From: Alistipes sp.
GTDB lineage: Bacteria; Bacteroidota; Bacteroidia; Bacteroidales; Rikenellaceae
Direction: 5' to 3'
Assembly (NCBI GenBank): GCA_017517705.1
Contig: JAFWYM010000041.1
Coordinates: 1-64,000 of the forward strand
DNA length: 64,000 bases
Shown here: positions 33,042-41,064 of the stretch, piece after piece
Numbering within the stretch: the stretch's first letter is position 1
How the letters are laid out: the number at the start of each line of letters is the position of its first letter
Position numbers and translations under genes: made by a program
Notes under the pieces: generated by a model
What the model was told of the DNA's origin: nothing
The model's input: the letters and a program-made list of their open reading frames with translations, nothing else
Database searches by the model: none

Positions 33042-35441
33042 ATGAGACGATTTCAAAATATGCTGATTGTAGGCCTCGCCCTAATCATCGGCATAAGCAC
33101 GGCCGCAGCGCAGCGTCACACGCTGAGTGGTCGCGTGGAGGGCAGCAACAACGAGCCTATAGCCTATGCCACGGTGGTAGCCCTCAAGGATGGCGTTCAG
33201 GCTGCAGGTGGTGCCACAAACAGCGAGGGAACATTCTCCCTGAGCCTCGCAACGGGGAGATACACGCTAAACGTAAGTTACATAGGTTACGATAGCGTAG
33301 TGCGTGAGGTGGAGGTGACAACATCCACCGACATAGGCATCATCACGCTCACAAGCAACGACACCGCCATAGACGAGGTGGTCGTGACGGCACAGCTCAT
33401 ACGTCGCGAGGCCGACCGCTTCGTTGTCGACATCGCCAACTCGCCCATAGCCCTCGGTAAGGATGGCGAGGAGCTACTCAAGAGCGCCCCGGGCGTGTGG
33501 ATTCAGGACGACAAAATATCGATAAACGGCTCTTCGGGCTCGAAGGTATACCTCAACGACCGCGAGGTGAAGCTCGACGATGCACAGCTCATAGCCTACC
33601 TCCGCTCGCTGCGTGCCGACGACATTCAGAAGATAGAGGTCATACCGCAGTCGGGTGCCGACTACGACGCCTCATCCTCGGGTGGCATAATCAAGATAAC
33701 GACAAAGCGCCGCATAGACTCCGGACTTATGGGCTCGGCATCGCTTGTGGTAAACGGCATGCAGGGTGGCTACAACGTGATGCCCTCGCTATCGCTCAAC
33801 TACAATCAGGGTAAGGTCAACGCCTATGGTCGCGTGTGGGCAGGAACAAACGGACAGAAGTTTACCTCCGAGGAGCACACCGACTACACCTCGGGCACGG
33901 TGATAGATGCAGAGACGACGATGGACGAGCAGTCGGTATGGGCCGGAGGTAATGCCGGTATTATCTACGACATCACCGACAAGCACTCGGTAGGTGCCGA
34001 GTTTCAGTACAACTACTGGGGACACAACGGCGAGACCGACACGTGGACGGAGCGCAGCCTCGCGGGCATAGCCTCGCGCAGCGATGGTACGTATGACGAC
34101 CGTGGCCACAGCCGCATGATGACAGCAACGCTGAACTACATATACAAGCTCGACAATGTAGGCTCAACGCTCAAGTTCATTGGCGACTACACCGACTCGA
34201 AGTCGCCGAGCCGTACCAACTACTTCGACACGAACTACCTCCTCGTCACGCCCGACGTTAAGCGCGACTCGACATATCGTTATGCTGCCGAGAGCCACTA
34301 TCAGATGGCCACGGCAACCGTAGCCCTCGAGAAGGTATTATCGAAGAAGGTGTCGTTGAAGGGAGGTCTTAAGTACACCTTCAACACCAACAACAACGAG
34401 GCAGACTACGAGTACCTCAAAAACAATATCTGGCTACCCAACACCGTGCAGAGCTACGACATAGGCTACACCGAGAACATAGGCGCCGCCTACGCCATAG
34501 CCACAGCATACCTCGGGCGCTGGAGCCTCGTGGGAGGTCTCCGTGGCGAGTATACATCGTTCCGCTCCGAGGATAACGAGGTCAAGCAGAATTATTTTGA
34601 CCTCTTCCCCAATGCCAACGTGTCGTATGCGCTGAAGGCCGACGGCAGCTACTCTATCGTGGCGCAGTACTCGCGCACAATATCGCGACCCTCGTTCTGG
34701 GCGCTGTCACCCAACGAGACGAAGATCTCGGAGTACATGATACAGCGCGGTAACCCCAACCTTAAGCCCTCGTACAACAACAGCGTATCTATCACAGCGG
34801 TACTCAAATACAAGTACTCGATAACGCTCGGCATGCAGATAATGCAGAACGCCATCAATCAGGCTACGCTTGTCGACAAGGATAACCCCGAGTTGCTCAT
34901 CCTCCAGACCATCAACTTCCCCACACTCAATAACTACTACGCCTCGGTGAACCTCCCCTTCCAGTTCACCAAGTGGTGGCAGGCGAACTTCAACCTCATG
35001 GCGATGTATATGGGTCAGCGCATATACCCCGACGAGCCTGTAAGACATATATTCATGGCTACGGCAAATGGTCAGATGTCGTTCACGCTACCCAAGAACT
35101 TCTTCATCGAGCTCGACGGCATGTATATGCACGGCGCACAGGTGGGTAACACACGCATCGGCGACATGGGTAACCTCAACCTCGCCCTCAAGAAGCGCAT
35201 GCTCGACAACAAGCTCACGCTAACGCTCGGAGCGCAGAACCTCATACCTACGAAGCAGCGTATATATATCAACGAGGCCGACTTCGAGCGCAAGATGGTC
35301 GTCAACCAGCCGTGGCAGCGCCTCGGTGTTAAGTTTAGCGTCTCGTACAACTTCAACTCGGGCAAGCAGTTCCGTGCCCGCAGCGTGGAGAGCGGCTCGG
35401 CAGAGGATCGCAGCCGACTCGGAGGTGGCAACAATAACTAA
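33042..35441 (+). CDS. Outer membrane TonB-dependent receptor-like beta-barrel protein
   Basis: 799 residues from MRRFQNMLIVGLALIIGIST (signal peptide to AAAQ). ATGs at 33012 and 32982 are possible, but 32982 lies upstream of the -7 box of P2. A carboxypeptidase-like domain (about 25-105), a plug domain with VWIQDDKISINGSSGSKVYL and DYDASSSGGIIKITTKR, and a barrel follow. This is the OMP beta-barrel family 3/TonB receptor group. It faces the ABC-GntR operon, and the shared operator suggests joint control. Cargo unknown. Confidence 0.87.
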   Translation: MRRFQNMLIVGLALIIGISTAAAQRHTLSGRVEGSNNEPIAYATVVALKDGVQAAGGATNSEGTFSLSLATGRYTLNVSYIGYDSVVREVEVTTSTDIGIITLTSNDTAIDEVVVTAQLIRREADRFVVDIANSPIALGKDGEELLKSAPGVWIQDDKISINGSSGSKVYLNDREVKLDDAQLIAYLRSLRADDIQKIEVIPQSGADYDASSSGGIIKITTKRRIDSGLMGSASLVVNGMQGGYNVMPSLSLNYNQGKVNAYGRVWAGTNGQKFTSEEHTDYTSGTVIDAETTMDEQSVWAGGNAGIIYDITDKHSVGAEFQYNYWGHNGETDTWTERSLAGIASRSDGTYDDRGHSRMMTATLNYIYKLDNVGSTLKFIGDYTDSKSPSRTNYFDTNYLLVTPDVKRDSTYRYAAESHYQMATATVALEKVLSKKVSLKGGLKYTFNTNNNEADYEYLKNNIWLPNTVQSYDIGYTENIGAAYAIATAYLGRWSLVGGLRGEYTSFRSEDNEVKQNYFDLFPNANVSYALKADGSYSIVAQYSRTISRPSFWALSPNETKISEYMIQRGNPNLKPSYNNSVSITAVLKYKYSITLGMQIMQNAINQATLVDKDNPELLILQTINFPTLNNYYASVNLPFQFTKWWQANFNLMAMYMGQRIYPDEPVRHIFMATANGQMSFTLPKNFFIELDGMYMHGAQVGNTRIGDMGNLNLALKKRMLDNKLTLTLGAQNLIPTKQRIYINEADFERKMVVNQPWQRLGVKFSVSYNFNSGKQFRARSVESGSAEDRSRLGGGNNN

Positions 35442-35442
35442 C

Positions 35443-35485
35443 GAATTAGTAATTAGTAGTGAGCAGTGAGTAATGAGTAATCAAT
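35443..35485. repeat. Heptamer-type direct repeats after the receptor gene
   Basis: AATTAGTAATTAGTAGTGAG followed by CAGTGAGTAATGAGTAAT. Same theme as at 4128, 10042 and 21117. Part of the 71-base spacer before the next lipoprotein gene. Confidence 0.6.
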
Positions 35486-35512
35486 GAATTAATTAAATAA
35501 CTATTTCCTTTT

Positions 35513-36217
35513 ATGAAACGTATTGCTTATATTCTTTTGGCAACTATTGGTATGGTAGCGTGTAGTGTGATGGAGTTTGCTAAGGGCGAGGTCATCGAGA
35601 AGAGTTTTACCATCAGTGGCGAGGTTAATGGCATTGCTGTGTCGGATGGTTTCGACGTAGTCGTAGACCCCACGATGCCACGTGGCGAGGTGCGCGTGAT
35701 TACACACACCGACGTGATGGATAATGTCGACATCGAGGTGGTGGGCACAACACTCAATATCGACCTAAACAATTGGGCTCTACGAGCCATGACACTCAAG
35801 GTGAAAGTCCCCGCCTACGACTTCAACGCCATAGCCGTATCGGGAGGTGTCGACTTTGAGTGGCACGACTGCACAGTGGCATCGCTTAGCGTGGCAGCCT
35901 CGGGAGGTAGCGACGTGGAGATTACCGCCAATAGCGAGGAGATAAACATAGCCACCTCGGGAGGTGCCGACGTAGAGATAGATGGCAGCTGCAAGCACCT
36001 CACAATCACTGCCTCGGGAGGCTCGGATGTAGATGCCTCTAAACTTCGCGCCGAGGATGTCGAGGTAACAACCTCGGGAGGTGCCGACGTGGATGTATAC
36101 GCAACAAATTCGCTCAAGGCACACGCCTCGGGAGGCTCGGATGTGCGCTACGGTGGCAACCCCACGACAAAGGATATCAAAGAGAGCGGAGGCGCAGACA
36201 TCAAGCCCGCGAAATAG
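35513..36217 (+). CDS. DUF2807 (GIN domain) lipoprotein
   Basis: 234 residues. Lipoprotein signal MKRIAYILLATIGMVAC. After a short N-terminal part, the protein is a right-handed beta-helix-like GIN/DUF2807 domain with recurring turns: SGGVDFEW, ASGGSDVEI, TSGGADVEI, ASGGSDVDA, TSGGADVDV, ASGGSDVRY and ESGGADI. The turns alternate GSD and GAD with about 20-residue steps. Function of the family is unknown. Possibly cotranscribed with the receptor gene upstream; followed by a terminator. Confidence 0.88.
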   Translation: MKRIAYILLATIGMVACSVMEFAKGEVIEKSFTISGEVNGIAVSDGFDVVVDPTMPRGEVRVITHTDVMDNVDIEVVGTTLNIDLNNWALRAMTLKVKVPAYDFNAIAVSGGVDFEWHDCTVASLSVAASGGSDVEITANSEEINIATSGGADVEIDGSCKHLTITASGGSDVDASKLRAEDVEVTTSGGADVDVYATNSLKAHASGGSDVRYGGNPTTKDIKESGGADIKPAK

Positions 36218-36240
36218 CGACACCACATAAGCATTGAGAG

Positions 36241-36279
36241 TGACGGATAGTGTAATTTTTGCATTGTCCGTCATTTTTT
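36241..36279 (+). terminator. Rho-independent terminator after the DUF2807 gene
   Basis: TGACGGA (36241) pairs with TCCGTCA (36267) around a 19-base loop; six T follow. Confidence 0.7.
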
Positions 36280-36314
36280 GCACGCAAAAAGAGATAACGT
36301 CAGCTAAATTTTAT

Positions 36315-36337
36315 TACCTTTGTATAATTATACAAAG
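36315..36337 (+). promoter_or_regulatory. pyrD promoter -7 box overlapped by a 20-bp palindrome
   Basis: -7 TACCTTTG (36315-36322) lies only 18 bases before the ATG at 36340. A perfect palindrome, CTTTGTATAA/TTATACAAAG (36318-36337), covers the -7 box, the start site and the bases next to the start codon. No good -33 box was seen. The leader would be about 10 bases or less. Confidence 0.6.
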
Positions 36338-36339
36338 TG

Positions 36340-37392
36340 ATGAGACGAACACTATTTCAAAATATGCTCAGGCTCTTGCCGGCAGAGAGCTCGCATAGGG
36401 TACGCATGGTGCTCCTCGGACTTGTGGGCAAGATACCCATGGGTAAGTGGTGGCTTAAGGTGTGTCACGCGCCATCGCGTAAGCTCGACCTCGAGCGCGA
36501 GGTCTTTGGCGTACACTTCCGCAACCCTATAGGCATTGCCGCAGGCTTCGACCCCAATGGCGATAGGCTCAAGGAGTTAGCAGCCACGGGCTTCGGCTTC
36601 GTGGAGATAGGCTCCGTGGTGCCCCGCCCGCAGCCCGGCACACCGCGTCCACGACTAAGGCGGCTGCGCAAGGTTGACTCGCTGCTCGACAACTCGGGAT
36701 ACCCGAGTCGTGGTCTGGAGTACGTTCTCGACAACGTACGCAAGCGCACGAAGCATACGCGCGACATTGTCATAGGGTGCAACATAGGTAAACTCACAGC
36801 AACACATCCCGACGATATATCGAAAGAGTACCTCCGCGTATTCCGCAACATGTATCAGTATGTCGACTTCTTCGTGATAAATGCAGCGTGCAACACCGCC
36901 TCGAAGCGCTACGTGCCACGCTCACGCGAGGAGCTTCTCGCCCTTGTCGAGCCACTCTTCGAGTTTCGACGCGGACAGCTGGACTACCGTCCGATACTGC
37001 TCAAGATATCGCCCGACCTCAGCACCGAGGAGATAGACACGGTCGTAGACATACTCATCGAGACACCATTAGATGGCATCGAGGCTGTTGCCGGTTCGTT
37101 CGACATGGAGTCGTCGCGCGAGGGTGCCATTACGGGAGCGATGCTCACCGACCGCGCCATAGATATAGTGCGCTACGTGGCCGAGCGCTCCGAGCACAAC
37201 TACCCCATTATCGGCACCGGAGGCATGATGACCGAGGAGGATGTGAAGCGCATGATGGAAGCGGGCGCCTCGCTCGTGGCACTCAACACGGGCATACGCG
37301 AGAATGGCATACGTCTACTACGCCGTGCCGCAAAGGCGATAGCCACACCTAAACAGAATAGCGATGAAAGCAACGGTAATAACCATAGGTGA
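36340..37392 (+). CDS. pyrD: Dihydroorotate dehydrogenase (quinone)
   Basis: 350 residues from the ATG at 36340; a GTG one codon earlier is also in frame. Class-2 membrane-associated type: an N-terminal amphipathic helical stretch (RRTLFQNMLRLLPAESSHRV), then the FMN barrel with FRNPIGIAAGFDPNGD, GFVEIGSV, NNSGYPSRG-like DNSGYPSRGLEYV, ILLKISPDL and IIGTGGMMTEEDV. It oxidises dihydroorotate in pyrimidine synthesis. The last 29 bases overlap cinA in another frame. Confidence 0.94.
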   Translation: MRRTLFQNMLRLLPAESSHRVRMVLLGLVGKIPMGKWWLKVCHAPSRKLDLEREVFGVHFRNPIGIAAGFDPNGDRLKELAATGFGFVEIGSVVPRPQPGTPRPRLRRLRKVDSLLDNSGYPSRGLEYVLDNVRKRTKHTRDIVIGCNIGKLTATHPDDISKEYLRVFRNMYQYVDFFVINAACNTASKRYVPRSREELLALVEPLFEFRRGQLDYRPILLKISPDLSTEEIDTVVDILIETPLDGIEAVAGSFDMESSREGAITGAMLTDRAIDIVRYVAERSEHNYPIIGTGGMMTEEDVKRMMEAGASLVALNTGIRENGIRLLRRAAKAIATPKQNSDESNGNNHR

Positions 37393-38614
37393 CGAAATAC
37401 TCATCGGCCAGATTGTCGACACCAACACAGCATCCATTGCCCGCAAGCTAAACAATGTGGGTATCACAATAATCGAGAAGGTATCCGTGGGTGACACTCG
37501 GGAGGAGATTGTCGCGACCGTCGAGCGTGCTATGGAGCGCTCGGAGGTTGTCATCATCACCGGAGGCCTCGGCCCCACGAAGGACGACATCACAAAGCAT
37601 ACGCTCGCAAGCATATTTAACAGCGAGCTGTGCTACAACGAGACTGAGGGCGAGCACGTACGTAAGCTATTGGAGCGACGTGGCATAGCCTTTACCGACC
37701 TTAACCGCGCTCAGGCGATGCTCCCGGAGTGTTGCACCGTGCTACACAACGCCCATGGCACAGCCCCGGGCATGTGGTTCGACACGGAACGCGGTGGCGT
37801 GGTGATAGCGCTCCCGGGCGTACCCTTCGAGATGGAGCACCTCATGGAGGATGAGGTTGTGCCACGTCTCAAGTCTCGCTTCGAGCTTAAGAGCATCGTA
37901 CACCTCACGCTCATAACGCGCGGCATACCCGAGTCGATACTTGCCGAGCGCATAGCAGCGTGGGAAGATGCCCTGCCGCGATATATGCACCTTGCATACC
38001 TCCCCGCACCCAATGTGGTGAGGCTGCGTCTCTCGGCATACGATGTCGACGAGGAGGTGGCACGCGCAGAGATGGGGGCAGAATTAGAGAAACTCAATGC
38101 CATCATCGGCGATAACATCGTAGGCATGGAGGGCGCAACACTCGAGGAGCGCGTACACGAGATGCTCGTAGCGCGTGGCCTTAAGCTTGCCGTGGCGGAG
38201 AGCTGCACTGGAGGAGTGATAGCCTCGAAGTTCACGGCAATGCCCGGAGCCTCGGCCTACTTCATGGCGGGCATTGTAGCCTACTCCAACGAGGCGAAGC
38301 ACGACATCCTCGGCGTGAGCAACGAGAGCCTCGCAAGATATGGTGCCGTGAGTGAGCAGGTGGCGATAGAGATGGCCGAGGGCGCACGTCGCACGACAGG
38401 TGCCGACTACGCCATAGCCACAACAGGCATCGCAGGCCCCACGGGAGGCAGTGCCGAGAAGCCCGTAGGTACGGTATGGATGGCCGTGGCAACGCCCACA
38501 AGGAGATTTGCCATAATGCGCAACTCGGGCACAGACCGTGGTCAGATAACAAGCCGTGCATCGGCATACGCCATAGAGCTACTATACAACGAACTAAAAA
38601 CCAATGAATTATGA
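37364..38614 (+). CDS. cinA: CinA family protein (nicotinamide-nucleotide amidohydrolase)
   Basis: 416 residues. The N-terminal MoaB-like domain has GDEILIGQIVDTNTASIARK and ITGGLGPTKDD. The C-terminal CinA domain, from about residue 255, has LAVAESCTGGVIASKFT with the catalytic serine and IATTGIAGPTGGS. The C domain deamidates NMN to nicotinate mononucleotide in pyridine salvage. Starts inside pyrD and ends in an ATGA overlap with pncB, which belongs to the same salvage route. Confidence 0.93.
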   Translation: MKATVITIGDEILIGQIVDTNTASIARKLNNVGITIIEKVSVGDTREEIVATVERAMERSEVVIITGGLGPTKDDITKHTLASIFNSELCYNETEGEHVRKLLERRGIAFTDLNRAQAMLPECCTVLHNAHGTAPGMWFDTERGGVVIALPGVPFEMEHLMEDEVVPRLKSRFELKSIVHLTLITRGIPESILAERIAAWEDALPRYMHLAYLPAPNVVRLRLSAYDVDEEVARAEMGAELEKLNAIIGDNIVGMEGATLEERVHEMLVARGLKLAVAESCTGGVIASKFTAMPGASAYFMAGIVAYSNEAKHDILGVSNESLARYGAVSEQVAIEMAEGARRTTGADYAIATTGIAGPTGGSAEKPVGTVWMAVATPTRRFAIMRNSGTDRGQITSRASAYAIELLYNELKTNEL

Positions 38615-39786
38615 TACGTTCAATCTTAGACACTGACCTTTACAAATTCACCACGTCGTATGCCTACTTCAAGCTCTACCCACAGGCTATAGGCACCTTC
38701 ACCTTCAACGACCGCGCAAAGACGGAGTACGACGACGACTTTCTCGAGGACCTCAAGGCCGAGCTCAAGGCCTTGGAGCGCATAGCACTCTCGGACGACG
38801 AGTTCCGCTACATGAACGAGAATTGCAAATATATCCCGCAGAACTACTTCGAGTGGCTCACGGGCTTTAGATTCGACGCCTCGAAGATAAACGTATGGCT
38901 CGATGAGGAGCGCCACCTACAGATAAACGTCACGGACTACATGTATAAGGTTACGTTGTACGAGATACCCATCCTCGCCACCGTATCGGAGCTCTACCAC
39001 CTGCGCAACAGCTACGACGCCGATGCTATGATCGAGCGCCTGGAGAAGAAGGAGCAGATTGCCCGCGACAACAACCTCCTATTCTCGGACTTCGGCACGC
39101 GCCGCCGCTTCTCGTACGACGTGCAGAGGATGGTCGTGAAACATCTGAAGAACAACCCCTGCGGATGTGCCGGCACGTCAAACTGCCACCTCGCCATGGA
39201 GCTTGGCATGAAGATGATAGGCACCTACCCGCACGAGCTGCCCATGTTCATCGCAGCGGTAAATGGTGGCCCGCGAAATGCCAACTACCTGACGATGGAG
39301 GACTGGGTGAAGGTCTACGACGGCTACCTCGGCACAGCGCTCACGGACAGCTTCGGCTCGGAGGTATTCTTCAACAACTTCTCGAAGAAGCACGCCTGCC
39401 TCTTCGACGGTGTGCGCCACGACTCGGGCGACCCTATAGCCTTTATCGACCTCGCAATTAACAGATATAAGGAGCTCGGCATCGACCCCATGACTAAGAG
39501 CATCGTATTTAGCGACTCGCTCAACTTCGAGAAGTGCGTGGAGATTAAGAAGGCGTGCGAGGGACGCATCAAGTGTATGTTCGGCATCGGCACAAACCTA
39601 ACGTGCGACACGGGCCACGCCTCGTGCAATATCGTTATGAAGCTATCATCATGCCAGATTAACTCGCGCAAGCCCAAGGAGTTGTGCGTGAAGCTCTCGG
39701 ATGTCGAGGGCAAGGAGATGGGCGATCCGGAGGAGGTTAAGGTATACCGCTACCTGCTCCGCAACCAGGGCAAGCGCAACGACTAA
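38611..39786 (+). CDS. pncB: Nicotinate phosphoribosyltransferase
   Basis: 391 residues. YKFTTSYAYFKLYP and FTFNDRAK at the N-terminus, FSDFGTRRRFS (conserved arginines), GTYPHELPMF and CLFDGVRHDSGDP, then FGIGTNLTCD. It joins nicotinate and PRPP to give nicotinate mononucleotide, the first step of NAD salvage. The start overlaps cinA by 4 bases. The length is typical of the E. coli PncB type. Confidence 0.96.
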   Translation: MIRSILDTDLYKFTTSYAYFKLYPQAIGTFTFNDRAKTEYDDDFLEDLKAELKALERIALSDDEFRYMNENCKYIPQNYFEWLTGFRFDASKINVWLDEERHLQINVTDYMYKVTLYEIPILATVSELYHLRNSYDADAMIERLEKKEQIARDNNLLFSDFGTRRRFSYDVQRMVVKHLKNNPCGCAGTSNCHLAMELGMKMIGTYPHELPMFIAAVNGGPRNANYLTMEDWVKVYDGYLGTALTDSFGSEVFFNNFSKKHACLFDGVRHDSGDPIAFIDLAINRYKELGIDPMTKSIVFSDSLNFEKCVEIKKACEGRIKCMFGIGTNLTCDTGHASCNIVMKLSSCQINSRKPKELCVKLSDVEGKEMGDPEEVKVYRYLLRNQGKRND

Positions 39787-39826
39787 CACGACACTAAGAG
39801 TAACACCGCAACAAACATAGGCTATA

Positions 39827-39943
39827 ATGAAGACGATTGAAGAGTATCTATCGCCCGAGATAGATATAGTGGAGGTATATGTCGAGCGAGGCTTCGACAA
39901 CTCGATGGAGGATCCTAACATTAACGACGAAATAGAGTGGTAG
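39827..39943 (+). CDS. Small acidic peptide (PEIDI motif), 38 aa, paralogue C
   Basis: 38 codons, ATG at 39827 to TAG at 39941-39943. It reads MKTIEEYLSPEIDIVEVYVE, then RGFDNS and an acidic tail ending EIEW. Compared with the two ORFs at 16959 and 18915 it keeps (S/A)PE(V/I)-(E/D)-(V/I)-x-E-x-x-VE-x-GF but lacks the glycine-rich tail and Cys. A lipoprotein gene starts 2 bases after its stop (ATG at 39946). It is 40 bases after pncB and may be transcribed with it; no separate promoter was recognised. Confidence 0.7.
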   Translation: MKTIEEYLSPEIDIVEVYVERGFDNSMEDPNINDEIEW

Positions 39944-39945
39944 TC

Positions 39946-41040
39946 ATGAGAAGGATTCTAACCATGATACTCGCCGCGACGGTATGCGTGGCGTGTATGG
40001 AGACATCTATCGACGAGGCCAGCAACGTCAACGCTGGTAAAAAGTATCTCTACGCCACGTTCGAGGAGGATACACGCGTGGAGCTTAACGAGAATATGAA
40101 GAACGTATGGACGGCAGGCGACCAGATTGTGCGCTATGGCACCGACACTTTTGACTTGTGGACATTCGATGGCGAGACGGGCGACCGCAGTGGCAGATTT
40201 GTAGAGTATGGAAAATTTCAGATGACCTTGGGCTACGACTTCGGTGACCTCTACTACGCACTCTACTCCTTCCACAACTATGTAGGTGTAGGATTCTACA
40301 ACACCGGCGAGCCCGCCATATTCTTCAATGTGCAGGGAACGCAAAAGTATAAGAAGGGCACCTACGACCCCGAAAGCAACATCATGTTTGGCGTGAGCGA
40401 CAACGGAACAAACTTCTCGTTCCGCAACCTTATGAGCTATCTTCGTCTGAGCATCACCGGTGACAAGGTGGTATCTCACATCACCCTCAAAGGCAACAAC
40501 AACGAAAACCTTAACGGCTCGATGTATGCCAAGTACGACGATGTGAATTACCTCACATGGTATGATAACATATCGCAGGTGACAACGCTCGATTGTGGCG
40601 ATGGCGTGGTGCTCACAGACGAGCCTACGCACTTCTACTTCACACTGCCACCCATGACATTTGCCAGCGGTATAAACCTAACCATATACTTTACCGACGG
40701 CACCGTATTCCCCAAGAGCACGATAAAGCCCATAACCATCGCACGTAATACCATTCAGCCGATGGCCACATTCGATACGGGTGGCGATACGGAGTGGCAG
40801 ACGATAACGATAAAGCACCATGGCGACCGTGTGAGCACACCCTATTTCGGAGGTGAAACATCGATGTCGGGTATTATCTACTGGGGCGATGGATATATGA
40901 GCGACATAATCACCGCACAGTCGTACGTCTACAACGACAACCTCGGGGAGCACACCATAATAATCAAGGGTCAGAATATCAACACATTCCACCTCGAAAA
41001 CTGTGAGGGAGTGAGCGAGATAGACTTCTCGGAATTTTAG
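39946..41040 (+). CDS. Lipoprotein with fimbrillin-like N-terminal motif (paralogue C)
   Basis: 364 residues from MRRILTMILAATVCVAC (probable lipobox VCVAC). The ATG at 39937 overlaps the small ORF and gives a poorer signal, so 39946 is used. Near residue 40 it has ATFEEDTRVELNENMKNVWT followed by AGDQIV, the same TRV-x-VW-xxGD pattern as the two tandem lipoproteins. The rest is beta-rich without a recognised domain. The second cistron of a small-ORF/lipoprotein/C10-peptidase cluster, 24 bases before the peptidase gene. Confidence 0.82.
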   Translation: MRRILTMILAATVCVACMETSIDEASNVNAGKKYLYATFEEDTRVELNENMKNVWTAGDQIVRYGTDTFDLWTFDGETGDRSGRFVEYGKFQMTLGYDFGDLYYALYSFHNYVGVGFYNTGEPAIFFNVQGTQKYKKGTYDPESNIMFGVSDNGTNFSFRNLMSYLRLSITGDKVVSHITLKGNNNENLNGSMYAKYDDVNYLTWYDNISQVTTLDCGDGVVLTDEPTHFYFTLPPMTFASGINLTIYFTDGTVFPKSTIKPITIARNTIQPMATFDTGGDTEWQTITIKHHGDRVSTPYFGGETSMSGIIYWGDGYMSDIITAQSYVYNDNLGEHTIIIKGQNINTFHLENCEGVSEIDFSEF

Positions 41041-41064
41041 TTAAGAGCAAATGAGAATGACGCT

